This document shows positions 32,721 to 42,261 of a stretch of 64,000 nt of DNA, one piece after another (within the stretch, counting starts at the first letter, position 1; every line of letters starts with the position of its first letter). The DNA comes from Paralithodes platypus (lineage: Eukaryota; Arthropoda; Malacostraca; Decapoda; Lithodidae), in assembly GCA_032716605.1 (NCBI GenBank), contig CM064571.1:12593720-12657719 (forward strand). The letters run 5' to 3'. The notes beneath the pieces were generated by a model. That model ran no database searches and had not been told where the DNA came from. It saw nothing but the letters and a program-made list of their open reading frames with translations. The translations under genes were made by a program, and so were the position numbers.

Positions 32721-34520
32721 TGTTACGGCTGGATCGGCAATACATATTCGGGATTCTTGATCGTAGGACAGAAATGGCTTAAGTGACAACGACACGCTCG
32801 ATTCCAGTCCCAAATACTATATGCTCCAGACAACAAAAGCACCAACGCCCTACAGAGTTATCGTCTATGGTAACAAGGTACCTTAACTCGGCGAAAGTGT
32901 ACAACAGGGGTAGGCTATGAGGCTAAACTCCCTCAGACATTTATAGGTTACGTTATTACTAAAGAAATGCAATACTCAAGAAACTACGTTAATATTAAGC
33001 CTCTAATAATGTAGAATAGAAGCAGGCTAAAGGTATGACAGTGAAATGCTAAATGACAAATGTACACGCCTACTTGAAATTGCGTGCACTACACTAACTG
33101 TCCCCTACTAACATGCACTAGCATGTAGCATACAAGATGTTCATAATCCAGTAGATACCTAATAATACACATGGGAGGAACATAAATAGTAGTCACTTAT
33201 TATAATAATGAATCTATACTTGGAATAACTGAAAGGTTGCAGGCAACAGTACTGCGCCGGTAGCCTACTACCGCATACGCTACTTCGCTTCTCTCACTCT
33301 GTCTCCCCTCCGAGTCCGTATGCGCCCTACACAACAGAACTCCGGACACAGCAGCAAAACGACAGTGCAGTTAATTGATACATGAAAGTATTAATAGTGT
33401 TGTCTTGTGTGTGAGTAATGTGTATTGTAAAGTGTTATAGATATATACTTAAAGAGAGCTGCAATGCATAGTAAAATAAAGATATATCCCACTCATCATC
33501 CCCATGTGTTCTAGCTAGCAGGCCAAGTCACAGGAACAACGAGTCCCAGCACCGAAAGCAAGAACCCAGGAGAAGACTGTAGAGAACACAAGGACAGATA
33601 AATTACGTTACTCTACTATACCGGCACTACGAGCGAGCTGTAGTCTCGGGTGCTACACTCGCTCCTGGCTCGGTATGCAAATCAAGGCTAAGTCCTCGTC
33701 CCTCTACAGACAACTCCTGGGCATGGTCGGGCTCTTACACATGGCACCAGTCTAGTCACAAATGGGATGATGAGCAGGGCATATAACTCGTGAACATGTA
33801 GAACGTTCACCAACTATCCTCATCAAGAAGATCGCTGTTCACATTAACCCCTTAAATCTAATACATGTAAATATATGCTTGTCCTAAGAGTAATACGAGA
33901 GGTGAGTGCTGAAACTCCTTTAGGACCTCAAGGGAAGGTTATGCATTTAAATAGAGAGAAGAATGAAATGAGAGTAATGTCGTCAGAGAGAAAGAGTGCA
34001 ACCGTGAGAAGTGGGGAGAGAGAGCAAGGGATGTTAGAATCTCAAAGGTTCTAGGCAACCTGATCATAGAACACGCAGCCAACCTCCAGGCAGTGTGCTG
34101 TACGACAACATGGGCCCAGCCCAGGCAGGCAACAATGGACTACCAACCCTATCGCGCCTAGCTATAAGGGCAAGGCTGCCAACCAGTCCATACGTCTGGC
34201 AACCACCCGGCCGGCAGCGCGGCGCGTTGCTACCCTCTTGCTCTGAAGCCTAACTCACTCTCTCTCTCTGAACTCCCATGGTCTTATCTATCAACTTCTC
34301 TATTGATACTACATATTAAATGGAAGGTCTCGACATGGCTTAAAACAAAACCCACCACTGGTTAGCACATGACGAGACCTTTGCAGAGATACAAAGAACA
34401 TAGTTATAAGTTGTCACACTCAATATACATTGCGGCTGATGGTAGCCAGATCACGGGCGGTACAGTGGAGTACCAAGGAGTACAATCAGGTTGCGTTGCC
34501 CAGCACTGGGGTGCGTCACA
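32721..34520 (-). repeat. Gypsy-1 LTR (element 3' LTR)
   Basis: 1800 bp, TGTTACGGC...GTGCGTCACA. Followed at 34521 by GCCCCCCCA, which on the element strand is the polypurine tract TGGGGGGGC. Contains a CT run near 34256-34268. Confidence 0.95.
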
Positions 34521-34530
34521 GCCCCCCCAA
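34521..34530 (-). promoter_or_regulatory. polypurine tract of Gypsy-1
   Basis: On the minus strand a run of seven G preceded by TT abuts the 3' LTR. This is the normal primer for plus-strand DNA synthesis. Gypsy-2 copies keep GGGCGGGG in the same place. Confidence 0.7.
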
Positions 34531-34810
34531 GATTTTAGATAATCGACCTTAGAAGCATTATCAAAATCTGACAGGCAACCAACCGACCTGCTACCCTTAG
34601 CTGCCACTAATTGCAAAAGGTGCACAACAACTGAAGTGTGAATTATACATAAAACACAATATCGCATGCATCATGCTACAACAATAAAGACTTACAAAAC
34701 TAAAAAAAAGAAAGAGTTTTCTCGTTGATTTTATTGTTTTATAATCTTTTTGGACGGCGTTATGATAGCCTAATTTTACTCCTGCTCAACCCACACACCG
34801 TGCACGACTA

Positions 34811-35586
34811 TCTTGGATCATCAACCCTTGATAGACAATCTGCTATCACGTTCTCACTCCCGGCAATATGCTGAATGTTGAGATTATACTCTTGGAGCAT
34901 TAGGGACCACCTGGTCAACCGCATATTCCGATTGTGAAACTGATTTAGGAATTTCAAGGGATGATGGTCCGTATAAATCGTCACTACCGGGACGATAAAC
35001 TTCGAAATGTTTGAGCGACAAAACGATAGCCAGAAGCTCCTTCTCTATAGTCGAGTAATTCCTTTGTGCCGAATTAAACTTGCGAGAAAAGAAGCTCACT
35101 GGGTGTTCCAAGCCCTCGGAATCAGTCTGCAGTAACACTGCCCCGGCACCCACACCGCTGGCATCAGTCGCCAGCTGAAAACTCCTGGAGAAGTCTGGGG
35201 CCCTCAAAATCGGATGTGTACACAGCAGGTGCTTGACTAGGTCGAAAGCCCTCTGACACTCCGCAGCCCAACAGAACTTCACTGACTTCGACAGTAGATC
35301 AGTTAACGGTGCTAAGACAGTAGAGTATCCCCGGATGAAGCGCCTATAATAGCCTATCATATCTAGGAACCGCATGACCTGGCGCTTAGTGGTGGGCCTG
35401 GGAAACATATTGATAGCCTGTATCTTGCTCAGGGGGGGGCACACCCGGCCTAACCCGACCACAAAGCCAAGATACTGCACAGTAGCCTTTACAAACTCGC
35501 ACTTCCTCAGGTTCACCACCAGCCCAGCATCGTGCAACTTCCCAAACAGGGTCTCTAAGTGCCTTAGGTGATTTTCAAAATCGTCA
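34811..35586 (-). pseudogene. Gypsy-1 RT C-terminus, connection and RNase H
   Basis: Frame 35537-34884 continues RT after a shift near 35590: YLGFVVGLGRVCPP, the connection KRQVMRFLDMIGYYRRFI, then RNase H with catalytic Asp in TDASGVGAGAVLL and Glu in STIEKELLAIVL. A second shift near 34960-34970 moves the end into another frame, where the closing IAGSENVIADCLSRVDD ends with a stop at about 34811. All expected RNase H landmarks are there, but two shifts separate them from the upstream RT. Confidence 0.82.
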
Positions 35587-37914
35587 TCATACTATCACGT
35601 CATCAAGGTAGACCGTGCAGTTAGGGATTTCGTCACAAATATCGTTCATCAGGTTCTGAAACGTGGCAGGTGCGTTCTTAAGCCCATAAGGCATTACGTT
35701 ACATTGGTAGGTCTTGCCATCTACCACAAAACCACAAACTTGCTTAGCTCGGTCCGACAGGGGTACTTGCCAGTAGCCTTTTACAAGATCAATTTTAGTA
35801 AGGTACTTTGCATTCCCTATCTTGTCCACGCTGTCGTCAACTCGAGGCAAAGGGTAAGGGTTGGTAGTGGTCAAGCCATTTAGCCTACGAAAATCTATGC
35901 AGAACCGCACCTTGCCGTCAGGTTTTGGCTGCAACGTGACGGGTGATGTCCACTTCACATAACCTTCAGTGATCATCCCTCTCTCAACCATGTACTTTAA
36001 CTCCTCCCGTAAAGCTGGCAACTTTACCGGGGGCACACGGTAGGGCACTGACTTGAAGGGCACATTATCACCGACGTCCACGTCGTGCGTTACCTGAGTA
36101 GTGAGACCTGGGTGTTCGGCGAAAACAGAGGGGTATGACCTGAACAGGCCTAGGACAGCAGCACCCTGGTGCTCAGGCAGGTGACTTACAGCTTGCCTAG
36201 CCTCTTGTTCAGTATTCCCCGCCCTCTGTTCCGCGGAAATGACACAGTCCCAGCTATCCTCCTCAGCAGCATGACTGTCCCAACCTCCTTCTCCACCCTG
36301 GCCGCTGCAGGCCAGCACAGGGACAGTGAGAGGCTCTGAGGGGCGTCTCACATACTCTTTCATGAGGTTAACATGACATAACTGATGTTTTTTCCTACGG
36401 TCAGGTGTTGCAACGAGATAATCAAGGTCGGACAGTTTCTTAGCCACCACATACGGCCCAATGAACTTGGCAGAAAGGGGGTGTCCAGGCAAAGGTAAAA
36501 GCAACATTACCTCCTGACCCACCGAAAACTCCCGAAGCTTCACCTTGGCGTCATACTGGTGCTTCATGACCGCCTGTGCATTAACCAAGTTATTACCTGC
36601 CGCTGCCATGCAACCTATAAGTCTCTCCCGGCTCTCAAGGACATATTTAAGTACAGACCCCGGCTTCTCTTCGCCCTCCCAGATCTCTTTCACCATACTT
36701 AAAGGTCCTCTCACATTATGGCCAAAGACTAGCTGATTTGGACTGAACCCCAGGCTCTCTCCTGGGACTTCACGTGCAGCGAACAGAACATACGGCAGAC
36801 CCAAATCCCAATCAGTGTCATGTTCTGCACAGTAACAGCGTAGCATACTCTTCAGGGTCGAGTGCCACCGCTCCAAGACTCCCTGACTCTCGGGATGGTA
36901 GGCTGACGACACTACAGAACATATACCGTGCAACTGAAGGGTTTGCTTGAACAATTTGGATGTAAAATTGCTCCCCTGGTCTGACTGCACCTCACGTGGA
37001 AATCCATAACGGGAACAGAACAATAATAAGTTTTTAACAACTGCCTTTGCCGAGCCGTTTCTCATGGGGTATGCGTCCGGGTATCTCGTAGCCACATCCA
37101 TGATTGTCAACAGGAATTTATTGCCACTACTAGTAGGCGGGAAAGGGCCAACCAAAACTACCACAACTTTGCTGAACGGAGGCCCGGTGACAGGTATGGG
37201 AAACAAAGGTGCCTTCGGGATTGTCTGGTTAGGCTTCCCCGTTGTCTGGCAGGTCGCACACCCAGCCACCCATGCACAGACATCAGCCTTGACCCCAGGC
37301 CACCAGAAAAACCTGCCCAATATCCTGTTGAGCCTAAAGAAATCTCCCGGCTTCGCATCCCCATCTTCCTCCAACTCTATGGCACCATTGCTATAACGAG
37401 CTAGGCTAGCGTCTTGCAGCTGCTGCTCACTAATGTCCCCGGGCGTCAATGCATCAAGATGGTTTTGTAATAAGACATTACCCCGGCTAGTAGGCTCTAC
37501 TGCCTTAGTGGCTCTCGCTACAGCTCTTGCCTCACGCGAAGTCTTACCCAACTCTGCCTTGTTACACACCATCTCTGGGCCAGAGTCAACTCCCGTGTTT
37601 ATTATAGGTCCAAGTACCGAATCACCGAGAAGTGCAGCAGAATCAATGTCCCTTTTCCTGCCCTTAGCAACCTTCTCCTGATCCTTCCTCCACTGTCCCC
37701 GAGGTTGAGTGCTAGGCTGTGCAGGAGCCGCAGAGCGAGATCGGGTTACCACACAGGCCATCTCATCCTGTTGGCACCTCCCAACCCATTCCCGATTCTC
37801 ACCATCCACGTCGGCCGCCCTCTCGGCAACGACTAAGGGTGGAGTCCCGGAAGTGGGCACCGCAAAGTCGTTGCCGAGAAAGAAGGTCGACGCCCTCAAC
37901 TGGCAAACACTCAA
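35587..37914 (-). CDS. Gypsy-1 integrase-RT polyprotein segment
   Basis: 775-codon open frame. Order: end of protease (LGNDFAVP, residues 13-20), basic linker, integrase with AGCATCQ of the zinc domain (about 215; its His pair is not visible), core D-35-E where SDQGSNF and the Glu of VLERW are present with 35 residues between them, but the first Asp (VVVVLVGP, near 37160) is Val. A GPYVVAKKLSDLDYLV segment and HVNLMKEYV close integrase. RT follows: PYRVPPVKLPALREE, FCIDFRRLNGLTT, TKIDLVKGYWQVPL, YGLKNAPATFQ, and YLDD at the very end. The frame stops just after YLDD by a shift. Integrase ahead of RT is unusual for Ty3/Gypsy. Confidence 0.9.
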   Translation of the reverse strand: MSVCQLRASTFFLGNDFAVPTSGTPPLVVAERAADVDGENREWVGRCQQDEMACVVTRSRSAAPAQPSTQPRGQWRKDQEKVAKGRKRDIDSAALLGDSVLGPIINTGVDSGPEMVCNKAELGKTSREARAVARATKAVEPTSRGNVLLQNHLDALTPGDISEQQLQDASLARYSNGAIELEEDGDAKPGDFFRLNRILGRFFWWPGVKADVCAWVAGCATCQTTGKPNQTIPKAPLFPIPVTGPPFSKVVVVLVGPFPPTSSGNKFLLTIMDVATRYPDAYPMRNGSAKAVVKNLLLFCSRYGFPREVQSDQGSNFTSKLFKQTLQLHGICSVVSSAYHPESQGVLERWHSTLKSMLRCYCAEHDTDWDLGLPYVLFAAREVPGESLGFSPNQLVFGHNVRGPLSMVKEIWEGEEKPGSVLKYVLESRERLIGCMAAAGNNLVNAQAVMKHQYDAKVKLREFSVGQEVMLLLPLPGHPLSAKFIGPYVVAKKLSDLDYLVATPDRRKKHQLCHVNLMKEYVRRPSEPLTVPVLACSGQGGEGGWDSHAAEEDSWDCVISAEQRAGNTEQEARQAVSHLPEHQGAAVLGLFRSYPSVFAEHPGLTTQVTHDVDVGDNVPFKSVPYRVPPVKLPALREELKYMVERGMITEGYVKWTSPVTLQPKPDGKVRFCIDFRRLNGLTTTNPYPLPRVDDSVDKIGNAKYLTKIDLVKGYWQVPLSDRAKQVCGFVVDGKTYQCNVMPYGLKNAPATFQNLMNDICDEIPNCTVYLDDVIV

Positions 37915-38119
37915 CGATCCCTACATCCAGCTCCCTGCACACCTCTCCCACTCTCAACTCCAACCTCACAAGTGGGTATGACCTCGTAGCATTTATACCC
38001 TGCACCACAACAACTCTGGCCGCATTTATCGGTTTCCCTGTGAAGTTCCTCAACAAAGTTTGCGAAGCCCCCGTATCCCTCAACAAGTCAACCCTCCGTA
38101 GTTCACTCCCCCAGCTCAC
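37799..38119 (-). pseudogene. Gypsy-1 aspartic protease
   Basis: Active site LLRDTGASQTLL and the downstream GINATRSYPLVRLELRVG give a retropepsin. The frame is shifted from gag at about 38105-38119 and from the next segment near 37881-37884, where GAGAAAGAAGG has one A more than the Gypsy-2 counterpart GAGAAGAAGG (about 3757). These look like single-base damage or assembly error, since Gypsy-2 is open through both places. Role: cleavage of the Gag-Pol precursor. Confidence 0.8.
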
Positions 38120-39821
38120 AAAACCCGTGTCCCCGATGGCTACAGAAAGTGTCCCGGACAGGTGTCGAGCCTTCCGTACGCTTCTTTACTGCGTGTGCCT
38201 CAGCTGCTGACAACCTACCCCGGGCAGTTGCTGCAGCCTTCAGAGACACACCGATACTGTGAACCAATGACACCGGCTTAGCGGGAGTGTTACTAGGGCA
38301 CTCACGTGAATAATTGCCTAGCTTCTGACATTTGTAACATTTCACATCCCCAATGGGCTTCTTCCCTTGTGCGGGCGAAGAAGGGGCCTGACCTTTAGTA
38401 AACGGGAGAGGCTTGTGTTTGTAGGTGTTATTAGGTGCAATGCTTTTAGTGTGGTTATGTGTGTCATAGGATTTGTTATTATCGAAAACTCTGGTGGGTG
38501 GGGTATAGCGCCCCTTCTGCCCTGACTCAGCCCTCTGAGCGGCACCGCAACCACGAATCAATGATAATCTGAGGTCTGCCATCTTGGCAGCCTCCTCTAC
38601 TGTCTTGGGACATTTTTCCTTAATGTTCAGCGTTAGATCGGTTCCAGTACATTTGTAAAACTGTTCCAGATAGAAAAGTTGCTTAATTTCCTCAGCCGAC
38701 TCTGCGTGCTCGGACCGAAACCAGTTATTACATGCATCTGTTAAGTCCCGTGCGTGCTCCATAAAACTGACGTCGCTCTTCTTATTCACGCCACGGAACT
38801 TCAATCTATAAGTTTCGGGTTGCAGTTCATAGGCCCGGAGCACAGCCTCCTTCACCAGTCCATACACGACACTCTCGTCCAGTGACAGTGCATCGTAGGC
38901 TTTCAACCCCTTACCCACTAGACGTGATGAAACTAATGCTGCACATTTAACCTCCGGCCAGTCATACTCACGACACTTCTTTTCGAAACGAGCAAAAAAC
39001 TCAGTCACTGCTGTCTCATCAAATGCGGGTACTAACTTAATTAAATGCGAAAGCGAGTCTGTAACCCGGTGCCCACCACCGAGATGACGCCCCGTGGTCT
39101 CTACTCTAGACTTCTCGACATCCATTTCAGCCTGGTACCTGGTTGCATCCTGATTGGCTTGGATTCTAGCAACCTCTATGCGTTCTATACTAGCCTGTTG
39201 TATCTGAGTCTCCTGCAGCTTAATCCGTTCTATACTAGCCTGTTGTATCTGAGTCTCCTGCAGCTTAATCCGTTCTATACTAGCCTGTTGACTCTCTCGC
39301 AACTTAAGCTTAGCTAGTTCTAGCTGAAATAACATCTCAGGAGACAGGCCTGGGGGGGGAGAGCACAAAATGGGGGATCCACACCGAGACGTGTTTACGG
39401 GTAAGCCAGCTTGCCATTGAGAACCCTCCTGCTGCATCGTGCTAAGACTCGCTGGCTGAGGGCCCAGCTCAGGGGTAGAGTGGAATGGAGGCTTGGAGGG
39501 AACCCCCCAAGACCCCACTCCACCCACCGCCCCATCGCCATCACCCAACAAACATGCCACCAAATTCTTCTTGGGCCAACTGTCAGGACAGTCCCGCCCC
39601 AAAACCGTGGCTAAACAGCGAAGACCGTAACAATCAATAGCCTGCAGGCGCTGTTCGGTCAAAGGTGTCTGCAAAAATGCCCGGGCATCCCTCTCTCCAC
39701 TTATAACACTCCCCTCCCAAAATATCTGCTGTACTTGCTGGTCACTAGGCTGTACCGTGTTATCCTCCCCCGTAAATGATGAGTCATTAGACATAGTGCT
39801 GGTTATACAATGGCTGTTCAT
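38103..39821 (-). CDS. Gypsy-1 gag
   Basis: 572 codons open. The likely start is the second Met, MSNDSS at about 39794, which matches Gypsy-2. Parts: N-terminal helix region, a coiled-coil segment with three 15-residue repeats (IERIKLQETQIQQAS type, 39181-39315), capsid with LVPAFDETAVTEFFARFEKK and ELQPETYRLKFRG, a C-terminal capsid lobe, and a zinc knuckle CYKCQKLGNYSREC in which the usual His is Asn. A second Cys/His cluster (FCSHRGHGF) follows. It forms the virus-like particle core; the His to Asn change would weaken zinc binding. Confidence 0.88.
   Translation of the reverse strand: MNSHCITSTMSNDSSFTGEDNTVQPSDQQVQQIFWEGSVISGERDARAFLQTPLTEQRLQAIDCYGLRCLATVLGRDCPDSWPKKNLVACLLGDGDGAVGGVGSWGVPSKPPFHSTPELGPQPASLSTMQQEGSQWQAGLPVNTSRCGSPILCSPPPGLSPEMLFQLELAKLKLRESQQASIERIKLQETQIQQASIERIKLQETQIQQASIERIEVARIQANQDATRYQAEMDVEKSRVETTGRHLGGGHRVTDSLSHLIKLVPAFDETAVTEFFARFEKKCREYDWPEVKCAALVSSRLVGKGLKAYDALSLDESVVYGLVKEAVLRAYELQPETYRLKFRGVNKKSDVSFMEHARDLTDACNNWFRSEHAESAEEIKQLFYLEQFYKCTGTDLTLNIKEKCPKTVEEAAKMADLRLSLIRGCGAAQRAESGQKGRYTPPTRVFDNNKSYDTHNHTKSIAPNNTYKHKPLPFTKGQAPSSPAQGKKPIGDVKCYKCQKLGNYSRECPSNTPAKPVSLVHSIGVSLKAAATARGRLSAAEAHAVKKRTEGSTPVRDTFCSHRGHGFCELGE
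39181..39315 (-). repeat. 45-bp in-frame tandem repeat in gag
   Basis: Copies start at 39181, 39226 and 39271 and are nearly identical, each coding for 15 residues of a glutamine-rich amphipathic helix. The number of copies keeps the reading frame, so repeat-number change could tune coiled-coil length. Confidence 0.9.
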
Positions 39822-40040
39822 AAAAAAAAAAAGTGCTTAATACTAATTGCAGTCTCGACTCACAAAATGTTAAAGATGCTTGAATGACTCTACTCTAGAC
39901 ACCTAACGAAACAATCTGCAAGTCCACCAATACAATAATGACAATAAAAATTCCTCCAATATGCAAGAAAATTCTAGCCAGCTCTACTAGGTAGCATAGA
40001 ATAGTTCTCCAAAAAACATGTGATAGGATACTACTGAATC

Positions 40041-40056
40041 TTGTGCAAGGTCGCCA
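40041..40056 (-). promoter_or_regulatory. primer-binding site of Gypsy-1
   Basis: The minus strand reads TGGCGACCTTGCACAA three bases inside the LTR, the expected spacing. Shared with Gypsy-2 for its first 12 bases. The complementary tRNA was not identified. Confidence 0.65.
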
Positions 40057-40059
40057 TTT

Positions 40060-41857
40060 TGTTACGGCTGGATCGGCAATACATATTCGGGATTCTTGAT
40101 CGTAGGACAGAAATGGCTTAAGTGACAACGACACGCTCGATTCCAGTCCCAAATACTATATGCTCCAGACAACAAAAGCACCAACGCCCTACAGAGTTAT
40201 CGTCTACGGTAACGAGGTACCTTAACTCGGCGAAAGTGTACAACAGGGGTAGGCTATGAGGCTAAACTCCCTCAGACATTTATAGGTTACGTTATTACTA
40301 AAGAAATGCAATACTCAAGAAACTACGTTAATATTAAGCCTCTAATAATGTAGAATAGAAGCAGGCTAAAGGTATGACAGTGAAATGCTAAATGACAAAT
40401 GTACACGCCTACTTGAAAGCGCGTGCACTACACTAACTGTCCCCTACTAACATGCACTAGCATGTAGCATACAAGATGTTCATGATCCAGTAGATACCTA
40501 ATAATACACATGGGAGGAACATAAATAGTAGTCACTTATTATAATAATGAATCTATACTTGGAATAACTAAAAGGTTGCAGGCAACAGTACTGCGCCGGT
40601 AGCCTACTACCGCATAGGCTACTTCGCTTCTCTCACTCTGTCTCCCCTCCGAGTCCGTATGCGCCCTACGCAACAGAACTCCGGACACAGCAGCAAAACG
40701 ACAGTGCAGTAAATTGATACATGAAAGTATTAATAGTGTTGTCTTGTGTGTGAGTAATGTGTATTGTAAAGTGTTATAGATATATACTTAAAGAGAGCTG
40801 CAATGCATAGTAAAATAAAGATATATCCCACTCATCATCCCCATGTGTTCTAGCTAGCAGGCCAAGTCACAGGAACAACGAGTCCCAGCACCGAAAGCAA
40901 GAACCCAGGAGAAGACTGTAGAGAACACAAGGACAGATAAATTACGTTACTCTACTATACCGGCACTACGAGCGAGCTGTAGTCTCGGGTGCTACACTCG
41001 CTCCTGGCTCGGTATGCAAATCAAGGCTAAGTCCTCGTCCCTCTACAGACAACTCCTGGGCATGGTCGGGCTCTTACACATGGCACCAGTCTAGTCACAA
41101 ATGGGATGATGAGCAGGGCATATAACTCGTGAACATGTAGAACGTTCACCAACTATCCTCATCAAGAAGATCGCTGTTCACATTAACCCCTTAAATCTAA
41201 TACATGTAAATATATGCTTGTCCTAAGAGTAATACGAGAGGTGAGTGCTGAAACTCCTTTAGGACCTCAAGGGAAGGTTATGCATTTAAATAGAGAGAAG
41301 AATGAAATGAGAGTAATGTCGTCAGAGAGAAAGAGTGCAACCGTGAGAAGTGGGGAGAGAGAGCAAGGGATGTTAGAATCTCAAAGGTTCTAGGCAACCT
41401 GATCATAGAACACGCAGCCAACCTCCAGGCAGTGTGCTGTACGACAACATGGGCCCAGCCCAGGCAGGCAACAATGGACTACCAACCCTATCGCGCCTAG
41501 CTATAAGGGCAAGGCTGCCAACCAGTCCATACATCTGGCAACCACCCGGCCGGCAGCGCGGCGCGTTGCTACCCTCTTGCTCTGAAGCCTAACTCACTCT
41601 CTCTCTCTGAACTCCCATGGTCTTATCTATCAACTTCTCTATTGATACTACATATTAAATGGAAGGTCTCGACATGGCTTAAAACAAAACCCACCACTGG
41701 TTAGCACATGACGAGACCTTTGCAGAGATACAAAGAACATAGTTATAAGTTGTCACACTCAATATACATTGTGGCTGACGGTAGCCAGATCACGGGCGGT
41801 ACAGTGGAGTACCAAGGAGTACAATCAGGTTGCGTTGCCCAGCACGGGTGCGTCACA
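40060..41857 (-). repeat. Gypsy-1 LTR (element 5' LTR)
   Basis: 1798 bp, nearly identical to 32721-34520. Differences noticed include AACGAGG/AACAAGG, GAAAGCG/GAAATTG, CATAGGC/CATACGC and a 2-base deletion in AGCACGGGTG near the end. As the element's 5' LTR it would carry the active promoter on the minus strand. Confidence 0.95.
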
Positions 41858-42177
41858 ACAGGTACATATGGAAAGTGGTGCGGAAGATGAAGGATAAGGT
41901 TAAGAACGAGAGGCACTGATTGATTATATATGTGTGGATGAAAGAATGAAGATATCTGTGCTGGATGCTAGGGTGTATAGGGGTATTGGAGGGGGTCTGT
42001 CTGATCATTATGTAGTAGTAGCTAAAATTGGGGTACAAAAGAAGGGGGTGAGGAGAGCAGGAGGGAGGCGAGAGGAGGGTGGAATGGCGAGGAGGGTGGA
42101 GAGGCTACAGGAGGAGGAAATCAGGGAATCTTGGGATTTTTCATTTATTTTCTTGGGATTTTTTGTTTTGGTAATTA

Positions 42178-42261
42178 ACCTAACCAAAAAACCTAACCTA
42201 ACCTAACCTAATAGCCCCCAAATACATTTAGGTTAGGTTAGGTTAGGTTTTTTGGTTAGGT
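42178..42261. repeat. palindrome of telomere-type TTAGG repeats
   Basis: Perfect 34-base inverted arms (42178-42211 and 42228-42261) around a 16-base spacer. Each arm holds four (CCTAA)/(TTAGG) pentamers plus AACCAAAAAA/TTTTTTGGTT. TTAGG is the usual arthropod telomere unit. A copy in this form could come from a fold-back element end or a repaired break. Confidence 0.85.

Larger units (their letters stand above)
32721..41857 (-). mobile_element. Gypsy-1, full-length Ty3/Gypsy element with copia-like pol order
   Basis: 9137 bp with LTRs 32721-34520 and 40060-41857 and ACAG duplicated on both sides (32717-32720, 41858-41861). On the minus strand the order is LTR, primer site, gag, protease, integrase, RT, RNase H, polypurine tract, LTR. 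Integrase and RT are in one open frame (37914-35587) with integrase first. Domains are Ty3/Gypsy in type (GPY/F-like end, YLDD). No env. LTRs differ by about a dozen substitutions and one 2-base indel by eye, so it is young, yet four frameshifts and catalytic changes are present. Confidence 0.93.
31925..42120 (+). mobile_element. RTE-like LINE 5' part, split by Gypsy-1
   Basis: 31925-32720 and 41862-42120 are one element. The 5' leader (GGGATTAGAATATGCCCC, GTCATAAGAGGCGACTAAA) precedes an endonuclease: LRIAT-stop-NVRG at 32135-32160, DVCGMTETKW (catalytic Glu), a slip at a TG run near 32440-32452, then GDMNGKMGDRKV and NTFFRHRMIH up to the Gypsy-1 insertion. After it, LIDYICVDERMKISVLDARV and GGGLSDHYVVVAKI (SDH motif) follow. 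RT is not present. Frameshifts and the insertion make it a relic. Confidence 0.78.

Noticed and set aside
34521..34811. Envelope gene of Gypsy-1
   Set aside because: Only about 290 bases separate the RNase H stop from the LTR, with no open frame of useful length.
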